NCBI GenBank assembly: GCA_023055355.1
Contig: JALJCS010000001.1
Location: 96,891,381-96,955,380, forward strand
Length of the DNA: 64,000 bases
Source of the DNA: Agelaius tricolor
Lineage: Eukaryota; Chordata; Aves; Passeriformes; Icteridae
Direction: 5' to 3'
Made by a program: the position numbers and the translations under genes
Shown here: positions 1-13,611 of the stretch, one piece after another
Position numbering within the stretch: position 1 is the first letter of the stretch
Layout of the letters: each line of letters starts with the position of its first letter
The notes under the pieces: generated by a model
The model's input: the letters and a program-made list of their open reading frames with translations, nothing else
Told to the model about the DNA's origin: nothing
Database searches by the model: none

Positions 1-3000
1 AAGCAGCTAGTTTGTTTACCTCAATAGGCTCCACTACCCTTCTTCTCAAAACCACACAAGGAGGTATTAGCTGTCTTAAAACTCTCTACTCTACTGTAAC
101 ACAAGAAGATAGGGTCAGAGGAGTAAAGGATTTTGAACCAGATTACATGGCAGTTCCAACAGAATAAGCTAAGAAAATAGCTCTTACTGTGGAGGGTTTC
201 TTTATGGTTCTCCTGAAAGCCTCCAAATACATTTTTCCTGGAAATCTCCATTACAGCCATACAAGACAGAACTGCAAGGGGAAGCATGCATAAACATGTA
301 TTGTCTTCACATACAAACGGGTCCTTTGGGAATGATTTTTGAAAGTAATCATGCTTAAAGGGATGTTTTGGAGTGGGTTGATAAAGTCTTATCAGGCATG
401 TGAGATTTCAGTAAAAAGTCTATCTGAATTTTTAAGTTCTTAAACACTGTCCAAATTTTTGTCCTTGAATTTAGGCTACAGCCAATGACAGAACACACAG
501 CAACCTAGAAAGATGGAAAAGATTAGTTACTTGGGCTTAGGAAATGAGGTTTGTTCATATATAGAGAGACTTGACTCCTGTGACTTTACTCATCCACAAA
601 ACAGTCAGTCCCTCTGTGGTTCTTGCATAGCCAGGAGAAAAAGGCACATGTAGGAATATCACATTTGTTGTCCATATTTACTTTAGACTGAGCCATAAGG
701 AGTCTAGATACAGAGTTTCCTATTCCTTTCAATTTACCAGCTTTTTTTTTTTTCATAACCAACCACCCTAGAAGAAGCCAGTGATATTGCAGATGTTCAT
801 ACATAGTCTGAGGCATCCTATTTTAGCTGTATGGATGGCAACTGAGTACTAGTCAGTTAGCCAGTACTACCAGCTCTTTCACGTTTTCCTGTTTTCACAC
901 GGAAGCAAGCAGAAAACCACAGTAGTGAGTAGAAGCAATATGTGAAAATCTGCACTGAGACAAGTTATCGGTTAGAATTTGTACTGGCAGCAAAGATAAA
1001 ACATAAAAAAAATGTTTCTGCAGGTAGGTTTCTCAGCCTTGCAGCAGCCATGGCACTTCTGTCACAGAGGCATTTGTATGTTTTTTGGGTTTTTTATTGT
1101 TCCAAGAAAAAGAATCAAATACAGGACTACGATTTTTCTGATCAAATAAATCTATTTCCGTAGTTAGTTGTTAGCACTGGACTCTAAAAACAACATATAA
1201 GCACAAAAAATACTTTACTGGGTTGGGCAAACGTTCCATCCAGTCCTATATTTTGGGTCTAATACTAATAAAAGACAGTAGATGAGGCTACATAGGGAGA
1301 GCACTTGAGTTGCTCAGCTTGGCATAGCCCTTTCCCTTCATTCTCCAGAAGCATCCACTGCTGTTGTTTGGGGGATGCAAAAATAAGATGGGCCTCCCAA
1401 AAATTGAGAGGATATTAGCTACATCTGAAATGTCACAGAAAGCTGTAGCATGCTACATGGGGAAGTTGCCAAGTTAAAAATAGAAACTGCCAATCTGACT
1501 ACAGCTGTGAGATGCATTTCACTGACAGACTGGCTTTTATCTCTTTTATTTAAAAGGATGAATCTCTTAAAAAATCCCCAACATTGTAAAATGTTATCTA
1601 CTTTGGAATACCAAAACCTGCACTGCTGACTGCAGAGAGAAATTAAAAGCAAACCAGTACATTGCAATACATGTACTCATCAGCAGTAGGTCAGCACAAA
1701 GTACTGTGATTGATCTGCTGCTGCTCCTACTTTCCTACTTTCTGACTGTTGCAATGAAAGAGATCATTAGGAATCTAAAAAGGTATCTTTAATGGCTGGA
1801 TGCTCAATTCCTAAAGTGGGACTAGCCTGCCTGGGTTTGAGAGTCTTTTCAGGGCACCACATTCCCCTACATAATGTTTAGAGCTGTACATAAACAGCTA
1901 TGCATCACTCATCTCTAATATCAGCTGCTCTCCAGTAACAGACAAGGACTTCAAGCCAGCCTCCAAATATGACCCAGCTGAATGGGCTTCAAATGAACAG
2001 ACAATACATTACCTGAAACTTCCAAGAGATGAAATATCAGTAAGGTGCAATGCAAGCTTACATTTGATTTCTTTCCTCTGTTCTGAAATGTGTCTTAAAA
2101 TCGAAAAGAGATGGCTTTAAAAATTGCATTTGTACAGCACTTCATTTTTCAAAATGCAAGGAACCAAGCACACTCATTCAACACCCACGTAATCATATGA
2201 ACAGATATTTCTTAAGCATCTGTAAATCCCTTCACTTTGACACAGCAAATTAATTGTACATGTACATATGGATAAGGAGGGCATCAAACCCCTTGCGTGG
2301 TGCTGAACTTGAGCAACTGGCCACTTCTCCATCTCAGAAGAGGAAACCTGTCTACTGCAGGAAAGTGTATTTACTGATGCATGAGACTGTGCCAGTCCAC
2401 TCTATGAGAAAAAGTAACACACCTGGGAAGTCTCACCTCCAGCCCAATCTTGCATACACTGATCTCTCAGCAGGTCACATAGAATATTCTTTCTTCAAGT
2501 GTGTATTTTTCTTTGATGTACATAAATTACACTTGTTAATACCAATGAGAGCACTGAGAAATTCTTGAGAACAAAGAGAAACCAGAGCCCCAGGGGATAT
2601 GCACTCACTCCTACTGAAAACAGTGACTGCTATAGTTTGAGTTGCCTCAACTACAACATGAAGCTTCCTCAAAAGGAGATAAAGCATACATGCACTTTCA
2701 TTGGAACACTGCCATAGTGATGTTTGGCTTATATATATTTTAGTCAGAGCTTCTGAAAAAGCTTCAAAGAGCCTACAGTGTACAATTTAATTAGTAATTT
2801 ATTAAAGAGAGAGTGGGGTCGCTTTGAAATTCTGCCATCTGATAAAGAACAAACACATTCATTGCCTTCTAAACCATAGAGACTGCTCCAGAACCTAATT
2901 TCAAATGAAATCTCCTAGCCCAGCATTATATTCTTCCAGACCATGCTTAGAGCAGTACTGGGCACAGGAGTCCATCTGCAAATAGGTCAAATACAGGAAA

Positions 3001-4178
3001 TTCAAGAGTGACCATTTCATTTTTCAATGAAGATTTTTGGTTCTGTAAGTGAGTAAGTGTTTTGGGTTTAGGGCTCTAAGCCTCAACTTAACAACCAAGG
3101 AGCTTCTAGTTTCAGGTGAGCTCCTGACATTTAAATGCAATGGCAGCCTGGACATAAACCCAGCCTAAAGTACCATGTCCCAGCCAGCTGTAGATCAGCC
3201 TGCAGTGACAGCTCTGCAGCTTTCTGAGAAGCTGGGAAATGCATAGGCCAAACTAGAAGAGAGAGAACAGCTGATACAATAGCTTTTACTCACACCAAGT
3301 TTTGAATAAATCAGACTTGTAAATTAAAATTGAAGTCTTTCAAGCTGCTGTAACTGACACACTTTGGATAAAAAGATAAAATAAAATCTTGTCGAGACCA
3401 TCTAGGAGATTGGCAGTCATTGCAGTGACGGGAAAAATATAGATGCAGCAATTTTTAGAGTGAGAACATAAAGGATGGCTTGCTGCTTCTGACACAGTCT
3501 CTTCTTGAAATTAAACGTTTGCTGTCATTTTTGTCTCAAAATTATGAAGTACAATAATATATTCCCTACTTACCTCAAAATTTCCCTTTTATCTCTGGAT
3601 CAAGACCCATTAGTTCCTAAAACTGCTTATTTTAAAGGCAAAAGACATATTCCAGAGGTGTCACATAAACTAGAGGGCACTCCTTGAAAGTGATTTATTG
3701 TCTTTACCTAAACAACATTAGATATCCATGTTCACAAACCATTGTAGGCTTGAGAAGAAAATAATTGAAACAGTTTTCTTTATTCTAAGCAGCCCCTTTT
3801 AATTAGATGCATTTAGCACACATCTTCTCATTACATTCATATCATATTTGAGCAGCTTCTCAAATCGCTTGTGATTGCACAAACTCATCTTCTGCAAGAG
3901 CCTGAAAGGCGGCTGCTGCTGCTGGCTCCACCTCTCAGCTCTGCAGTTTTTTATGAATGACTAGCAATCACTGACAATGAATGACTGCCAACTGCCCACT
4001 CAACCCTTTCTACTCTTCCCTGCACGTACATACTAGAGAAGCAAACAAGCGTCGTGACTGCAAATGAGCCTTCAGTACACTTTCCAATATACGGCATTTA
4101 TCTTTCAAAACAGGAACTAAATGTTCTTCCGGATACTTAGAGTATAGAAATTAAATATTAAAAGCTTATGCAACATCC
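1..4178. other. Unique AT-rich non-coding DNA
   Basis: I see no repeat family, RNA gene or convincing exon here. Open frames are short (up to about 100 codons), scattered on both strands, and lack recognisable domains. A run of T lies at 741-753. This fits intronic or intergenic DNA. Confidence 0.6.
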
Positions 4179-4218
4179 TTTTTCTTTCTTTCTTTTTTTC
4201 CTTTTTTTTTTTTTTTTT
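4179..4218. repeat. Poly-T / pyrimidine tract
   Basis: An almost pure T run with a few C interruptions. On the minus strand it reads as an A-rich tract, so it could be an old retroposon tail, but I recognise no element body beside it. Confidence 0.85.
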
Positions 4219-4710
4219 ATCAACCAGATAACTTTTTAGGCATTTAATCAAAGTGAAATTGTCTTTTTCTGAATGCTTCACTGCTTCAGCAACAAACAGG
4301 AAAACTGGAATTAAAGAGCCCTCACCTACTTCCAGCAAACTGAGATTTATATGCAGCCAAAACACAAAAATCTTTCAGTTGTTTTGAAATACTATTTGGT
4401 AAGGTTTCAACATAAAAGATACCTTCTATCCTGAAAGCAGTTACTTATATAAAACAAATTTCTTAATTTAATGGATGCATTTAAAAAATCAGCACTATTT
4501 TGCTGGTTTATTACAATGAGAATGGCCTATAAAAACCATTAAATGTCACAGCTACTATTATAGCCTGATCAATCTAAATTTGTGGCTGTAAGCAGAGGGT
4601 AAAAACCCACACAGGAGAAACATTTTAATTACAGAATAGTTACGAGGGTGAAATATAAATCGAGAAGTCACGCACTGCATGCTCTGAAAAGGCTCTGCAA
4701 TAACTGGAAA
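4219..4710. other. Unique AT-rich DNA
   Basis: Nothing recognisable lies between the poly-T tract and the AAAAT-type microsatellite. Confidence 0.6.
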
Positions 4711-4812
4711 TTAAAATAAAATAAAATATAAAAATGAAATAAAATGAAATAAAATGAAATAAAATGAAATGAAATGAAATTAAATGAAATAAAATAAAAT
4801 AATAAAATAAAT
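4711..4812. repeat. (AAAAT/AAATG)n pentanucleotide microsatellite
   Basis: About 100 bp of interleaved AAAAT and GAAAT units with a few 1-bp slips. The block of G-containing units is central, flanked by pure AAAAT units, as expected from slippage after a point change in one unit. Confidence 0.95.
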
Positions 4813-7564
4813 GCAAGGTATGCTCTATTGCCTACTGCTTAAGTTGCTCTTTCAGTTCTTGCCACCTTGCAGCCCAGTATTGCCACTTCCAGGAACAAGT
4901 CACGGGCTTTGCACTGAGTTTTCAAGGCTTCAGGACAAACACTTGTCAGGCCTGCTTTGTCTGAACTTCCCTTGGCCTGTCTTTTGCTTGGCTTGACTAA
5001 GTTTAGCTATAGCAGCAAATAACAGAGCTTTGTATCTCCCGTTATCTAGAAGAGAAAACAGGACATATTTGGGACATGCAAAGAGGAATGAACATGAGCA
5101 GGATGTAATTAGCATACTCAGAAATATGAAAGCAGCACAGGTACTGCAGAGCCTTCACTGGGCATTATTCAATCAGGACAAATATAAAGTATCTAGAACA
5201 GAAATATATAAAGTTGTCAGAAGATTCTGTGTTCAATGTCCTAAAGTCTAACAGTTATCAAGAATAGACTTGAAGATGTAATTTAACACACTGGAAACTT
5301 TTACACTATGTTTCAGCATAATTATTGCTAAATAATGATCATGAATCACAGGTAAAGGCTGGGGGAGGATGGGAGGGACTTGGGACCTAAAGAGATCTTG
5401 TCAGTATCCTTAAAATAGCAGCAAATTTAACTAATTTAATGCACTAACAAGTATTTTAATCTAAACGTGATGATAACCAAATAACAGTACATGGGCTGCA
5501 AATCCCATTCTCCATATACTTTCCCTAATGCCACTGGGCTCGGTGAAGCTCCTACTCATGCTCTGCTCACCTGAGCCTGAAGAAAATAATGTAAGTAGTA
5601 ATGTATGTAGTGACAGAAGTATTTCAACACCTTTATCTTCATGTCAAGGGCTTAACTTCAGGTGAGACCCATGAAGTCATCGCAAAATCTATCAAAAGGT
5701 TTTAGTAAGCTCCTCCTTAGGTGCTGCACCCTAAAGGAAATTTGTTTCCTCTTCTCCAGTTCCCAGCAAATATTGATACATACAGGACATGTAAAGTGTT
5801 ATGAAAGGAAGGAACAGAACTAACATTTCCGTTGTGTTCTGAGGAGTACTATTAAATAAACCTTTAGCAGCAATTTTTTTGCTGTGATTTGAGTTTTCTG
5901 GTGTCTGGGGGGTTTTTCTAAAGCCTTTTTGCAAAAGAAATAAAAATACAGAGCCGAAGAAACAGACTAATAGTGTCCCTACTTAAAGAGGATCAAATGG
6001 CTACAAAGGAATAGCATTTAAGGAGGCCTTTCAATAAGCATATTCTTACCTAATTAGTTTGTTTTCCATCTCTAGCAGTTTTAGGCAGTCTTGTATCACA
6101 AAACTGTTATCAGAAATGTGCAAGGTACCAGTTACAGACACAGGCTTTGAAGGTCTCCAACCCTGATAGAAGCTTGGTACCTTTCCCATCCCACCACACC
6201 AACATCCACCTGTACACAAAGCACATCCCCTCCTTGATGTTTGCTGCACACAGTCTTTGAGAGCTGATCGCTTTGCACTGGCTGGTTTCTAGGCCAGGCA
6301 CCCAAGGGAGATGATCAGCCATTAAGACTTCAGTAGTCAAGTAAGATTTTTGCTTCTGTCACAACAAAACCCAACATTTTCCAGACAAGAACAGCGTTAC
6401 TCAGCTTGCAGAGTTCTCATGATCATCCTCCAGCTTGAGGCACGTCTGATGATCCCCACAGGTGTTTCACTCACTACCTCACAGAAAATATCCAAACTGC
6501 TATCTCAAACAGTCAATACATCCCCAAATTTGTTTTCTTTTGTACTGGTTCCCCTGGGTATGTTGCATTTTCAGTACAACAAACATGACTGCTTAACGCA
6601 TTCACACCAGTGCTATTCATAGCAAGCAAATCTCAGTAATTTTACTTTTTCTTTTGATCTAATTTTGCAGGTGTTCTTATGCTGACATGATTAGGTTGAG
6701 AGCCTGCTTCTTTTTCTAAAAGTAATTCTGAAGCAAGACCAAAAAAACCTTTATCACTGCAAGATCTGAAATACCATCAGACTTAGGAACATAATTATGA
6801 TTTTTTTATAAGCTATTTAAGATTCTTATGGCAGATTATGACTAAATAGTACTAACCATTCTTTCACATCCAATTCAAACAATATGATCATGGAGAAAGC
6901 CATGATGTTAGGCATCCTAACATATTCAGGAAGACAGTTCTGTTAACATAGCACAAAATCAGCTCTTCAATTATTCTTGATTACATCTATGCTGCCCAGT
7001 TGGAAATATCTGAGAGATGCATTTAGACTACATTAGGGGACATTTATTGTATGAATTATTTGCAAACTGTCAAACACCAGCATGGTGTTTACCTAGAATA
7101 CATGTATCACCCTTACTGTCTTCACTTTAATAGACATGCAATAATTCAGGTATTTGAAGGGTTGTCCCCAAATAGAACAGCTACACTTATATTTTGAAAG
7201 CTGGTTTTTTCCACCTTTCATGCTCTATTCACTACATCAATGATGTAAATGGAAGTCATTTATTAAATCTTTCACAGAGATGCATTCAACACGAATTCAG
7301 GAAAGGAATGTGTGCATGAATATGGTGACAACATTTCAGACTTTGCTGGTTCTGGGCTAAAATAAGATCTGCAAAGAACTGGGAAGGCAGAGAAGAGCAG
7401 ATACAGGTTTTTTTACATTTTATTTTTCCTTTCATGAAAATCTGAATATTCCTTATTTTAAAAAGTATACATTACTTGTCAAATGTGAACCTTTGTGGCC
7501 TCTGTGAAGACATTCCATTTATAGTCTCCACAGAACTCATTCTGTACATAATCTATACATACTC
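4813..7564. other. Unique non-coding DNA
   Basis: No repeat family or exon is recognisable. Several 60-90 codon frames occur on both strands without domain features or supportive codon structure. Confidence 0.6.
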
Positions 7565-7566
7565 TT

Positions 7567-8985
7567 ATGCACAGGATCACAGGATATCTGAGGTTGGAAG
7601 GGCTCTCTGGGCATGATCTAGTCCAACCAACTGCTCACAGCTCTGATGTCATATCAGGTTGCTCAGTCAGTCTTGAAACCTCAAAGGGTGGAGACTACAC
7701 AATCTTTGGGCAATCTCACTGCTTGACTATCCTTATGATGAGAAAGCTTTTTTCCTTATACTCACTTTGAGTCTTTCAAGTTTCTTCTCAAGTCTCTTTT
7801 TCTTTAAAGTCTCTTCAGTTTATGCCCAATATCTCTCATCCTCCAACCAACACAGTGCTTGGGAAAGCCTGGCTTTATCTTCTGAATAAACTCCTTGTAG
7901 GTACAGAAGTTCACTAACAGGTTCCCCCAAAAGCCATCTCTCTCCAGGATAAGCAAGACCAGGTCCCTCAGCCTCTCTCAGGACAAGAGCTCCAGATCAA
8001 TCCCTTACCATTTTGGTGGCCTCTGCTGAACTCACTGCAGCTCATAATCTCCTGTATTGTGGGATCCAAAACTATATGTATTGTATCAGGGAAGATGGAA
8101 AAGGTCCAGAAGATGCAATATGCTAGATGACACCTAGTGAGTGCTGATTAGAGGACGACACCTCCCCTTCATTTCCCAGCTGCTGGATGCTGTTGGCCTT
8201 TGCCACCAAGGTACACTGCTGGCTTGTATTCAGCTTCCCATCAGCTGGGTGACCAAAGTACTCTGCTGAACTGCCACCAGTCAACTGCCACATTTCCAGC
8301 CCACACTGTTTCTAAGCAGGAGTTTGCATTTGTCCTACTGAATTTCACAGGGTTCCTGTCAACCCACAACTCTTATTTATCAGGGTCCCTATAGATGAAA
8401 ATCCTTTCCTATCTACTGGCCCTCCCAGTATGGCATCATCTGCAAACTTAAACCAAAATGCATTCTGTTGCCTTTTTCAGGTCACTGAAAAAAACATTAA
8501 ATGGTAGAAACCCCTGTGGTACTCGACTGGTATTCAGGCAGAATATGAACCATTAACTGCTACACTCTGAGCCTAAACATCCAACCGGGTTTCTAATTGT
8601 TGCTAGTTCATCCAGACAGTCAGGCCCCAGTTTGGACATGAGAATACTGTGGGAAACTCTATAGAACTTTCTGCTAAAGCCAAGGTCAATGACACAGTAC
8701 TCTCTCATCCACAACAACAGCGATTTCATCATAGCAAAGCAACTTAGTTGGTCAAGAATGATTTACTCTTAAGAAATACATTCTGACTGTTTCAATCACC
8801 AATTTGTCCAGAAACATATTACAAAAGGACTCACTCCATGATTTTCCCAGGGGCTGAAGTAAGGCTGACTGGCTTGTAGTTCTCCAAGTTAAAATTCTAG
8901 GATTTTTTTAAGGTGGCCACATTTACGTTTATCCATTCAACACAGAAATCGCCTGACCTTCCTTTTCAAGGTAAGACAGCAATCT
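7567..8985 (-). mobile_element. Old, diverged CR1 LINE fragment (3' UTR and reverse transcriptase)
   Basis: The left edge carries the reverse complement of a CR1 3' end (TTGGA..AGGTTGG-type block at about 7580-7630). On the minus strand the region continues through a decayed ORF2: a motif-C-like FADDA signature followed by LGG lies at about 8410-8450, and the segment preceding RT motif A (AACTACAAGCCAGTCAGCCT) lies near 8870-8890. Frameshifts and stops are frequent, so it is long dead. Divergence is clearly higher than in the CR1 copies at 32.7 and 44.5 kb, which suggests an older subfamily. The 5' limit is uncertain; ORF1-like sequence follows immediately (9010-9500), so this may be one internally deleted, once longer element. 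Confidence 0.85.
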
Positions 8986-9009
8986 AGTAAGGACAACTTC
9001 TGACAGAAG

Positions 9010-9500
9010 TCATAAGCCTCCAGTGTTCCTCAACACAGTGTTCCTCCACTTATATAAAAACTGCCCACAGTTCTGGCTGCCCCATTTTGCACAGTCAGGG
9101 CATTCAGGTTCTCGTCTCTGCAGGGTCTCTGTGAAGACAATCTCAATCCTTTTTCCATCTTCCCCAATACCATACACATAGTCTGCTCCTCTCCTCTTCC
9201 AACTCCGTAAGTTGGCCACACCTCCAGCACACACCTCCAGCAGACACTGTCACACCTCCAACTGCTCCAGGCGCACTGGGCCTGCTAACAGGAGGCTGAC
9301 ATAGATGGGTTCTTCCACAGGGACTCTCCTGCAATTGCACTGCTTCCCTGGGCAGTCCCAACCATCAAGCAGGTGGACTGCAAAAACCTCCTTCAGATAT
9401 GATGTTTCGTTCAAAACCCACAAAACAGTCTGAAAATTAATGCAGCTAGCCAGAGCATTTAGATGAACTTGTGAGCTGTTTTTCAGCATTCTCCTAAACT
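9010..9500 (-). pseudogene. Probable CR1 ORF1 remnant, frameshifted
   Basis: Read on the minus strand, one frame gives CWRCGQLTELEEERSRL (CxxC followed by a heptad-like stretch) at about 9200-9250. A neighbouring frame then gives a segment ending FTETLQRREPE at about 9110-9150. This order (CxxC, short coiled coil, ERID-like acidic/basic stretch, ETLQ..EPE) resembles the N-terminal part of the avian CR1 ORF1 nucleic-acid-binding protein as I remember it. The two pieces lie in different frames, so at least one frameshift has occurred. It sits directly 5' of the CR1 RT remnant in the same orientation, as expected if both belong to one insertion that lost its endonuclease region. It could instead be an unrelated decayed coding sequence. 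Confidence 0.45.
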
Positions 9501-10105
9501 GAAGCCTCCAGAGCAATCAGACAATTAAATACCTTTTTAACTACTCAGACCCACCTGGAACAAGGGAGCCTGAAGTGATTTTTGGCCACATGCTGCATGA
9601 GAACAAGCTTCTTAACAGCAATAGCTGACACAGAGAAACTGGGGCCCACGGGTAACACATTTGATGTGGCATGGGTCTCTTTAAGCCAGCTAAAAAGACT
9701 CCTCATCTGAGAGATTTTATGAATATTATGAGGCCTCCTTTCACTTTTTCAATTATATTTCAAATTAGAACCAAATCAGACTACAGTATGTTGAAGAAAA
9801 AGGAAGCAGTGCAATCATTCTGTCCAGTTCTGTCCTTTTGTTTATGGATACTCATTTCTTTGGTTTTGGCAGATCAGAATGGACCTCCAAGTACAGAATC
9901 AGTATTGAAGCTCCGAGTCCAGAAGTAGGACCACCATGAAATGAAAGAGCATTAATTAGGGCCAGACATAAACTTCTGCCAATATATAATCATGGACAGT
10001 TACGATTCTGGGGGAGGAAGGAAGCAGAGGATAACTTTCTTTCATGCACGTTTTCAGACAAAACGTTTAGGTACATAATTTATGTAAACAGCATATCAGA
10101 TATCA
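9501..10105. other. Unique non-coding DNA
   Basis: Nothing recognisable lies between the two CR1 regions. An 85-codon frame at 9671-9928 (plus strand) has no identifiable domain. Confidence 0.55.
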
Positions 10106-11200
10106 TACAATCAGAATGGTCTGGTGTTTCAAAGGGACATTAAAGACCACTAGTTCCAACCCCCCTGCCATGGACAGGGACACCTACCATTAAGACCAGG
10201 TTGTTCAAGGCCCCACCCAACCTGAATACCTCCTAGAATGGGGTATCCACAATTTTTCTGTGCAACTTGTGCCAGTGCTTCACTCAATAACAAACTTATT
10301 CCTAGTATCTGATCTAAACCTACCCTCTTTCCTTTTAAAGCCACTCCCCCTTGGCCTATCACTACATGCCCCTGTAAAAAAGCCCCTCTATAGCTTTCTC
10401 ATAGGGCCCCTTCAGGTACTGGAAGACTGCTATAAGGTCTCTCCAGACCTTTCTCTTCTCCAGGCTGAATGACTCAAATCTCTCAGCCTGTTTTCTTGGG
10501 AGGGGTGGTCCAGCCCTCTGATCATCTTCGTGACACTCCTCTGGATTCACTCCAACCAGTCCATGTCATTCTTCTGTTAGGGTTCCAGAGCTGGATGCAG
10601 TGCTCCAGGTGGAGTCTCACCACACTGCAGCAGAAGGAGAGAATAACTCCCTGGCCCTGTTGGCTGTGCATCTTTTGAAGCAGCCCAGGAAGTGTTTGGC
10701 TTTCTGGACTGCGAGAGCACATTGCTGGGTCATACTGAGCTTCTCATTCACCAACACTCACCAAGACCTCTTCAGGGCTGCTTCCAATCCATTCACCACC
10801 CAGCCTGTACTTGTACTTGGGATTGCACTGATCCATCTGTAGAACCTTGAATCTAGCCTCGTAGAGCTTCATGAGGTTTACACAGGCCTGCCTGTCCACA
10901 TCCCTCTGGACAACACCCCCTTCCTCCAGCGTGCTGACCCCACTGCTCAGCTCGGTGTCATCGGCAAACTTGCTGAGGGTGCACTCGATCCCACTGTCCA
11001 TGCTGCCAACAAAGATGTCAAACAGTGTCAGGCACACCAGTCCCTGAGGAACATCACTTGTCACTGGTCTTCACCTAGACACTGAGTCACTGATTACAAC
11101 CCTTTGAAGTGCATCCATTCCTTATTCACCAAGTGGTCCATCAGTAAAATCCATGTCCCTCGGGTTAGACACAAGGATGTCATGTGGCTAAAGGCACACA
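10106..11200 (-). mobile_element. CR1 LINE fragment, 5'-truncated
   Basis: The left edge reads as the complement of the CR1 3' terminus, followed by the complement of the conserved CATGGCAGGG-type 3' UTR block at about 10165-10185. The region then runs through the CR1 3' coding end into RT motif C (FADDTELS) near 10960, and tapers off at about 11200 in the segment between motif A and the PQG motif. This is a truncated copy of about 1.1 kb, moderately diverged. No clear target-site duplication is visible, as is usual for CR1. Confidence 0.92.
10744..11064 (-). pseudogene. CR1 ORF2 reverse transcriptase fragment
   Basis: A 106-codon open stretch inside the CR1 copy. It begins with SDVPQG (usually SGVPQG in CR1), continues to GIECTLSKFADDTELS, which carries the catalytic FADD box of RT motif C, and ends in the CR1 C-terminal region (NPKYKYRLGGEW). 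Motif A and all upstream catalytic parts are missing, so it cannot encode a working enzyme. It is a relic of a LINE polymerase that reverse-transcribed its own RNA at nicked genomic DNA. Confidence 0.85.
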
Positions 11201-11929
11201 GTAATACCAGGGTACAAGTGCTACAAAATGTACCATATAACCACAGGTATGAATGTTTCATGAGCTCCAGCAGAGCCTAAAAAACATATTGCAAATTGGG
11301 TGGAAGAGAAAATGATGCTCAAGGAAGGGGAAAGTGGGTCTTCAGCACTCAGGTCCTTAATCACCCAGCATGTGGGGAAAAAAAAATCAAAACAGTTCCT
11401 CATCATGTTCTCATGACTAAATAACTGGAAGCAAGGGAGAGGGAAAACACAAAGACTCACCCCTAACTATTCTTTAAAACTAGCTTTATGCAAAGCCAGC
11501 AGCAGGAGTATTTTAGATATGTAACCAAATACAACTCTAATAAGAAGACAGTTACGTAAAAATGGAGCTTATACAGAGAACTCCCACAGACTGCAGCGTA
11601 TTATTTGGTAGCTTGGTAGCCTACTAGATGTCCTAGCCCCTTGCCCAATGCCACCCCAAGCCTTATTCCCAGGCCAAGAGATTTCCCAAGAAATCGACTC
11701 TGCTGGTTCTTTAGGTTGCTTTCATTGATCACTGAAGCCTCTGTGGGCAGTTGTGTCATTCCCAGATTGACAGTTTTTCTCCTGTAGCTTACTAGCACAC
11801 ATTGCTCATGTCACTCAGGCCATATTTTGCCATTTAAAAATTTAATTCAAGGTAGTTCACTCCTTCTAAAATTTTATTTCTCTCTAGTGAAACTTGCCAC
11901 ACAATACTAGACCATATAAGCTTCACAAA
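11201..11929. other. Unique DNA between two oppositely oriented CR1 copies
   Basis: No recognisable element or gene. Open frames of 60-80 codons here have no domain features. Confidence 0.55.
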
Positions 11930-12522
11930 GAAGGTCAACACCATCCTGACCTGCATGAGGTGGGGGCACTGCCAGCAGGTCAAGGGATGTGATCCTGCCC
12001 CTCTACTCAGCCCTGGTGAGGCCACACCTGGAGTACTCTGTCCAGTTCAGGGCTTCCCAGTACAAGAGAGACATGGACCTACTGGAGCAGGATCTGCAAA
12101 GGATCACAAAGACAAGTGCGGGTCATACAAGGGGAGGCTGAGAGAGCTGGAACTGGTCATCCTGGAGAACAGAGGGTCAGGGCATCTCATTAATGTGTGT
12201 AATATGTGATGGGAGGGTACAAAGAAGACTGAGCAAGGCTTTTCTCTGTGGGGGCCAGTGAATCGACAAGGGCCAAATGTCACAAACTGAAATACAGGAA
12301 ATTCCTTTTGAACATAAGAAAACCTTGCTTTTTTTAATCAAGAGGTTGATTGAACGCAGGTTTCCTGCAGAGGTTGTGGAGTCTCCATGCTTGGAGATTC
12401 TCAAAATCTGACTGAACGTGGCCCTGAGCAATCTGCTTCAACTGACCCTACTTGAGCACAGGAGCTGGTCTAGATGATCTCCAGAGGCTCCCTCCCATCT
12501 TAACTGTTCTATGAGTCTGTGT
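11930..12522 (+). mobile_element. CR1 3' fragment
   Basis: The plus strand carries the CR1 ORF2 C-terminal block (CTGCCCCTCTACTCAGCCCT at 11995-12014, then CCACACCTGGAG). The conserved 3' UTR follows (TTCCTGCAGAGGTTGTGGAG near 12361, then GATGATCTCCAGAGG near 12473). It ends with a degraded TTCTATGAGTCTGTG-like terminal repeat at about 12507-12522. It is about 0.6 kb, 5'-truncated, with small deletions. Confidence 0.92.
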
Positions 12523-13611
12523 GCACTGGATGCCTCATAGGTATGTGTTCTACAATATTTTGCACTTTGCTGAGATTTTCTCATTTTTAATGTATATGTT
12601 TCATTATTTCTCAGAGAACTAGGCTAGAACTACAGCAGTATAATACAGTAAGTAAAAACTGTTCATTCAGGAATATTGTTTCAGAAGCTGAACATGGCTG
12701 TTCCATCAGATGGTGCAGAAAATTCATGTTTCATTAGCACTTTTTTCAGTGGTCCCACCTTTATTGGTTATACTTGTGAGAACATAGTCAAGATGCCCCA
12801 GAACACCAGCACCAAAGTTTTCTGAGTGGTGGCAATGTACTTACTGTAACTCTCATTATAGTCTCCACACTAAGTTCATGTGGGGGAAAGAGGGAAAAGG
12901 GCTCAAATCCCTCATTACCAGCCACCTGTACACTTACATCAGTTCTGCATCCAGAAGTCTGGTGTATTCCAGGGAAAGAGGTCAGGAGACTAGCTTGATG
13001 CTAGTTAATAAAAGTGTATCTTGCCCCCAAACCATAAACTGTCACATGCATTATTTTCAGGTAAGCAGTGGAATAACTGGTCTGTGCTTTCTGGGTTGTG
13101 ATGGAATCTGGAACAAAGCACAGAACAGTTCAGAAGGCCAGTAGCATCTGAGCTTAGATAGCCTTTATCCAGAACATAGGTTACAGTAGCAGCTGCTAAT
13201 CTGCATTAATTCAAACCTTTGCCTATAGTACCTGAAAATTCAATTAAAAGGGTGTTAAAAGCACTGTCATTTTAAAGACAAAAGAGTTGTATATCTTTAG
13301 GACCCAAATTATGGCAACATCCAAGTTAACTTCCCAGGTAGAACACCCTCTCCTCCACATGCAGTGGGTGATCAATAGTATCTTTAGCTAAATGAGATCC
13401 AAGTGTGCCCATCTAAGTGTGTCTGAAAATGGTTAATACATCCAGAAGTCTACGCAGTTGATAATCAGGTTTTATGTGTATCAAAAATACAAGTACCTTC
13501 CTTGCCATTCACACCAACTTCATCCATTGGTAGCAGAAGGTGGAAAAAAAAACCTATGGTTTTCAGTAAATATTGTTTTGACTAATTGTCAAAGGTAGAA
13601 CCAACTTAGTT
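12523..13611. other. Unique non-coding DNA
   Basis: No repeat family or exon recognised. One 88-codon frame (12878-13144, plus) has no identifiable domain. Confidence 0.55.
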
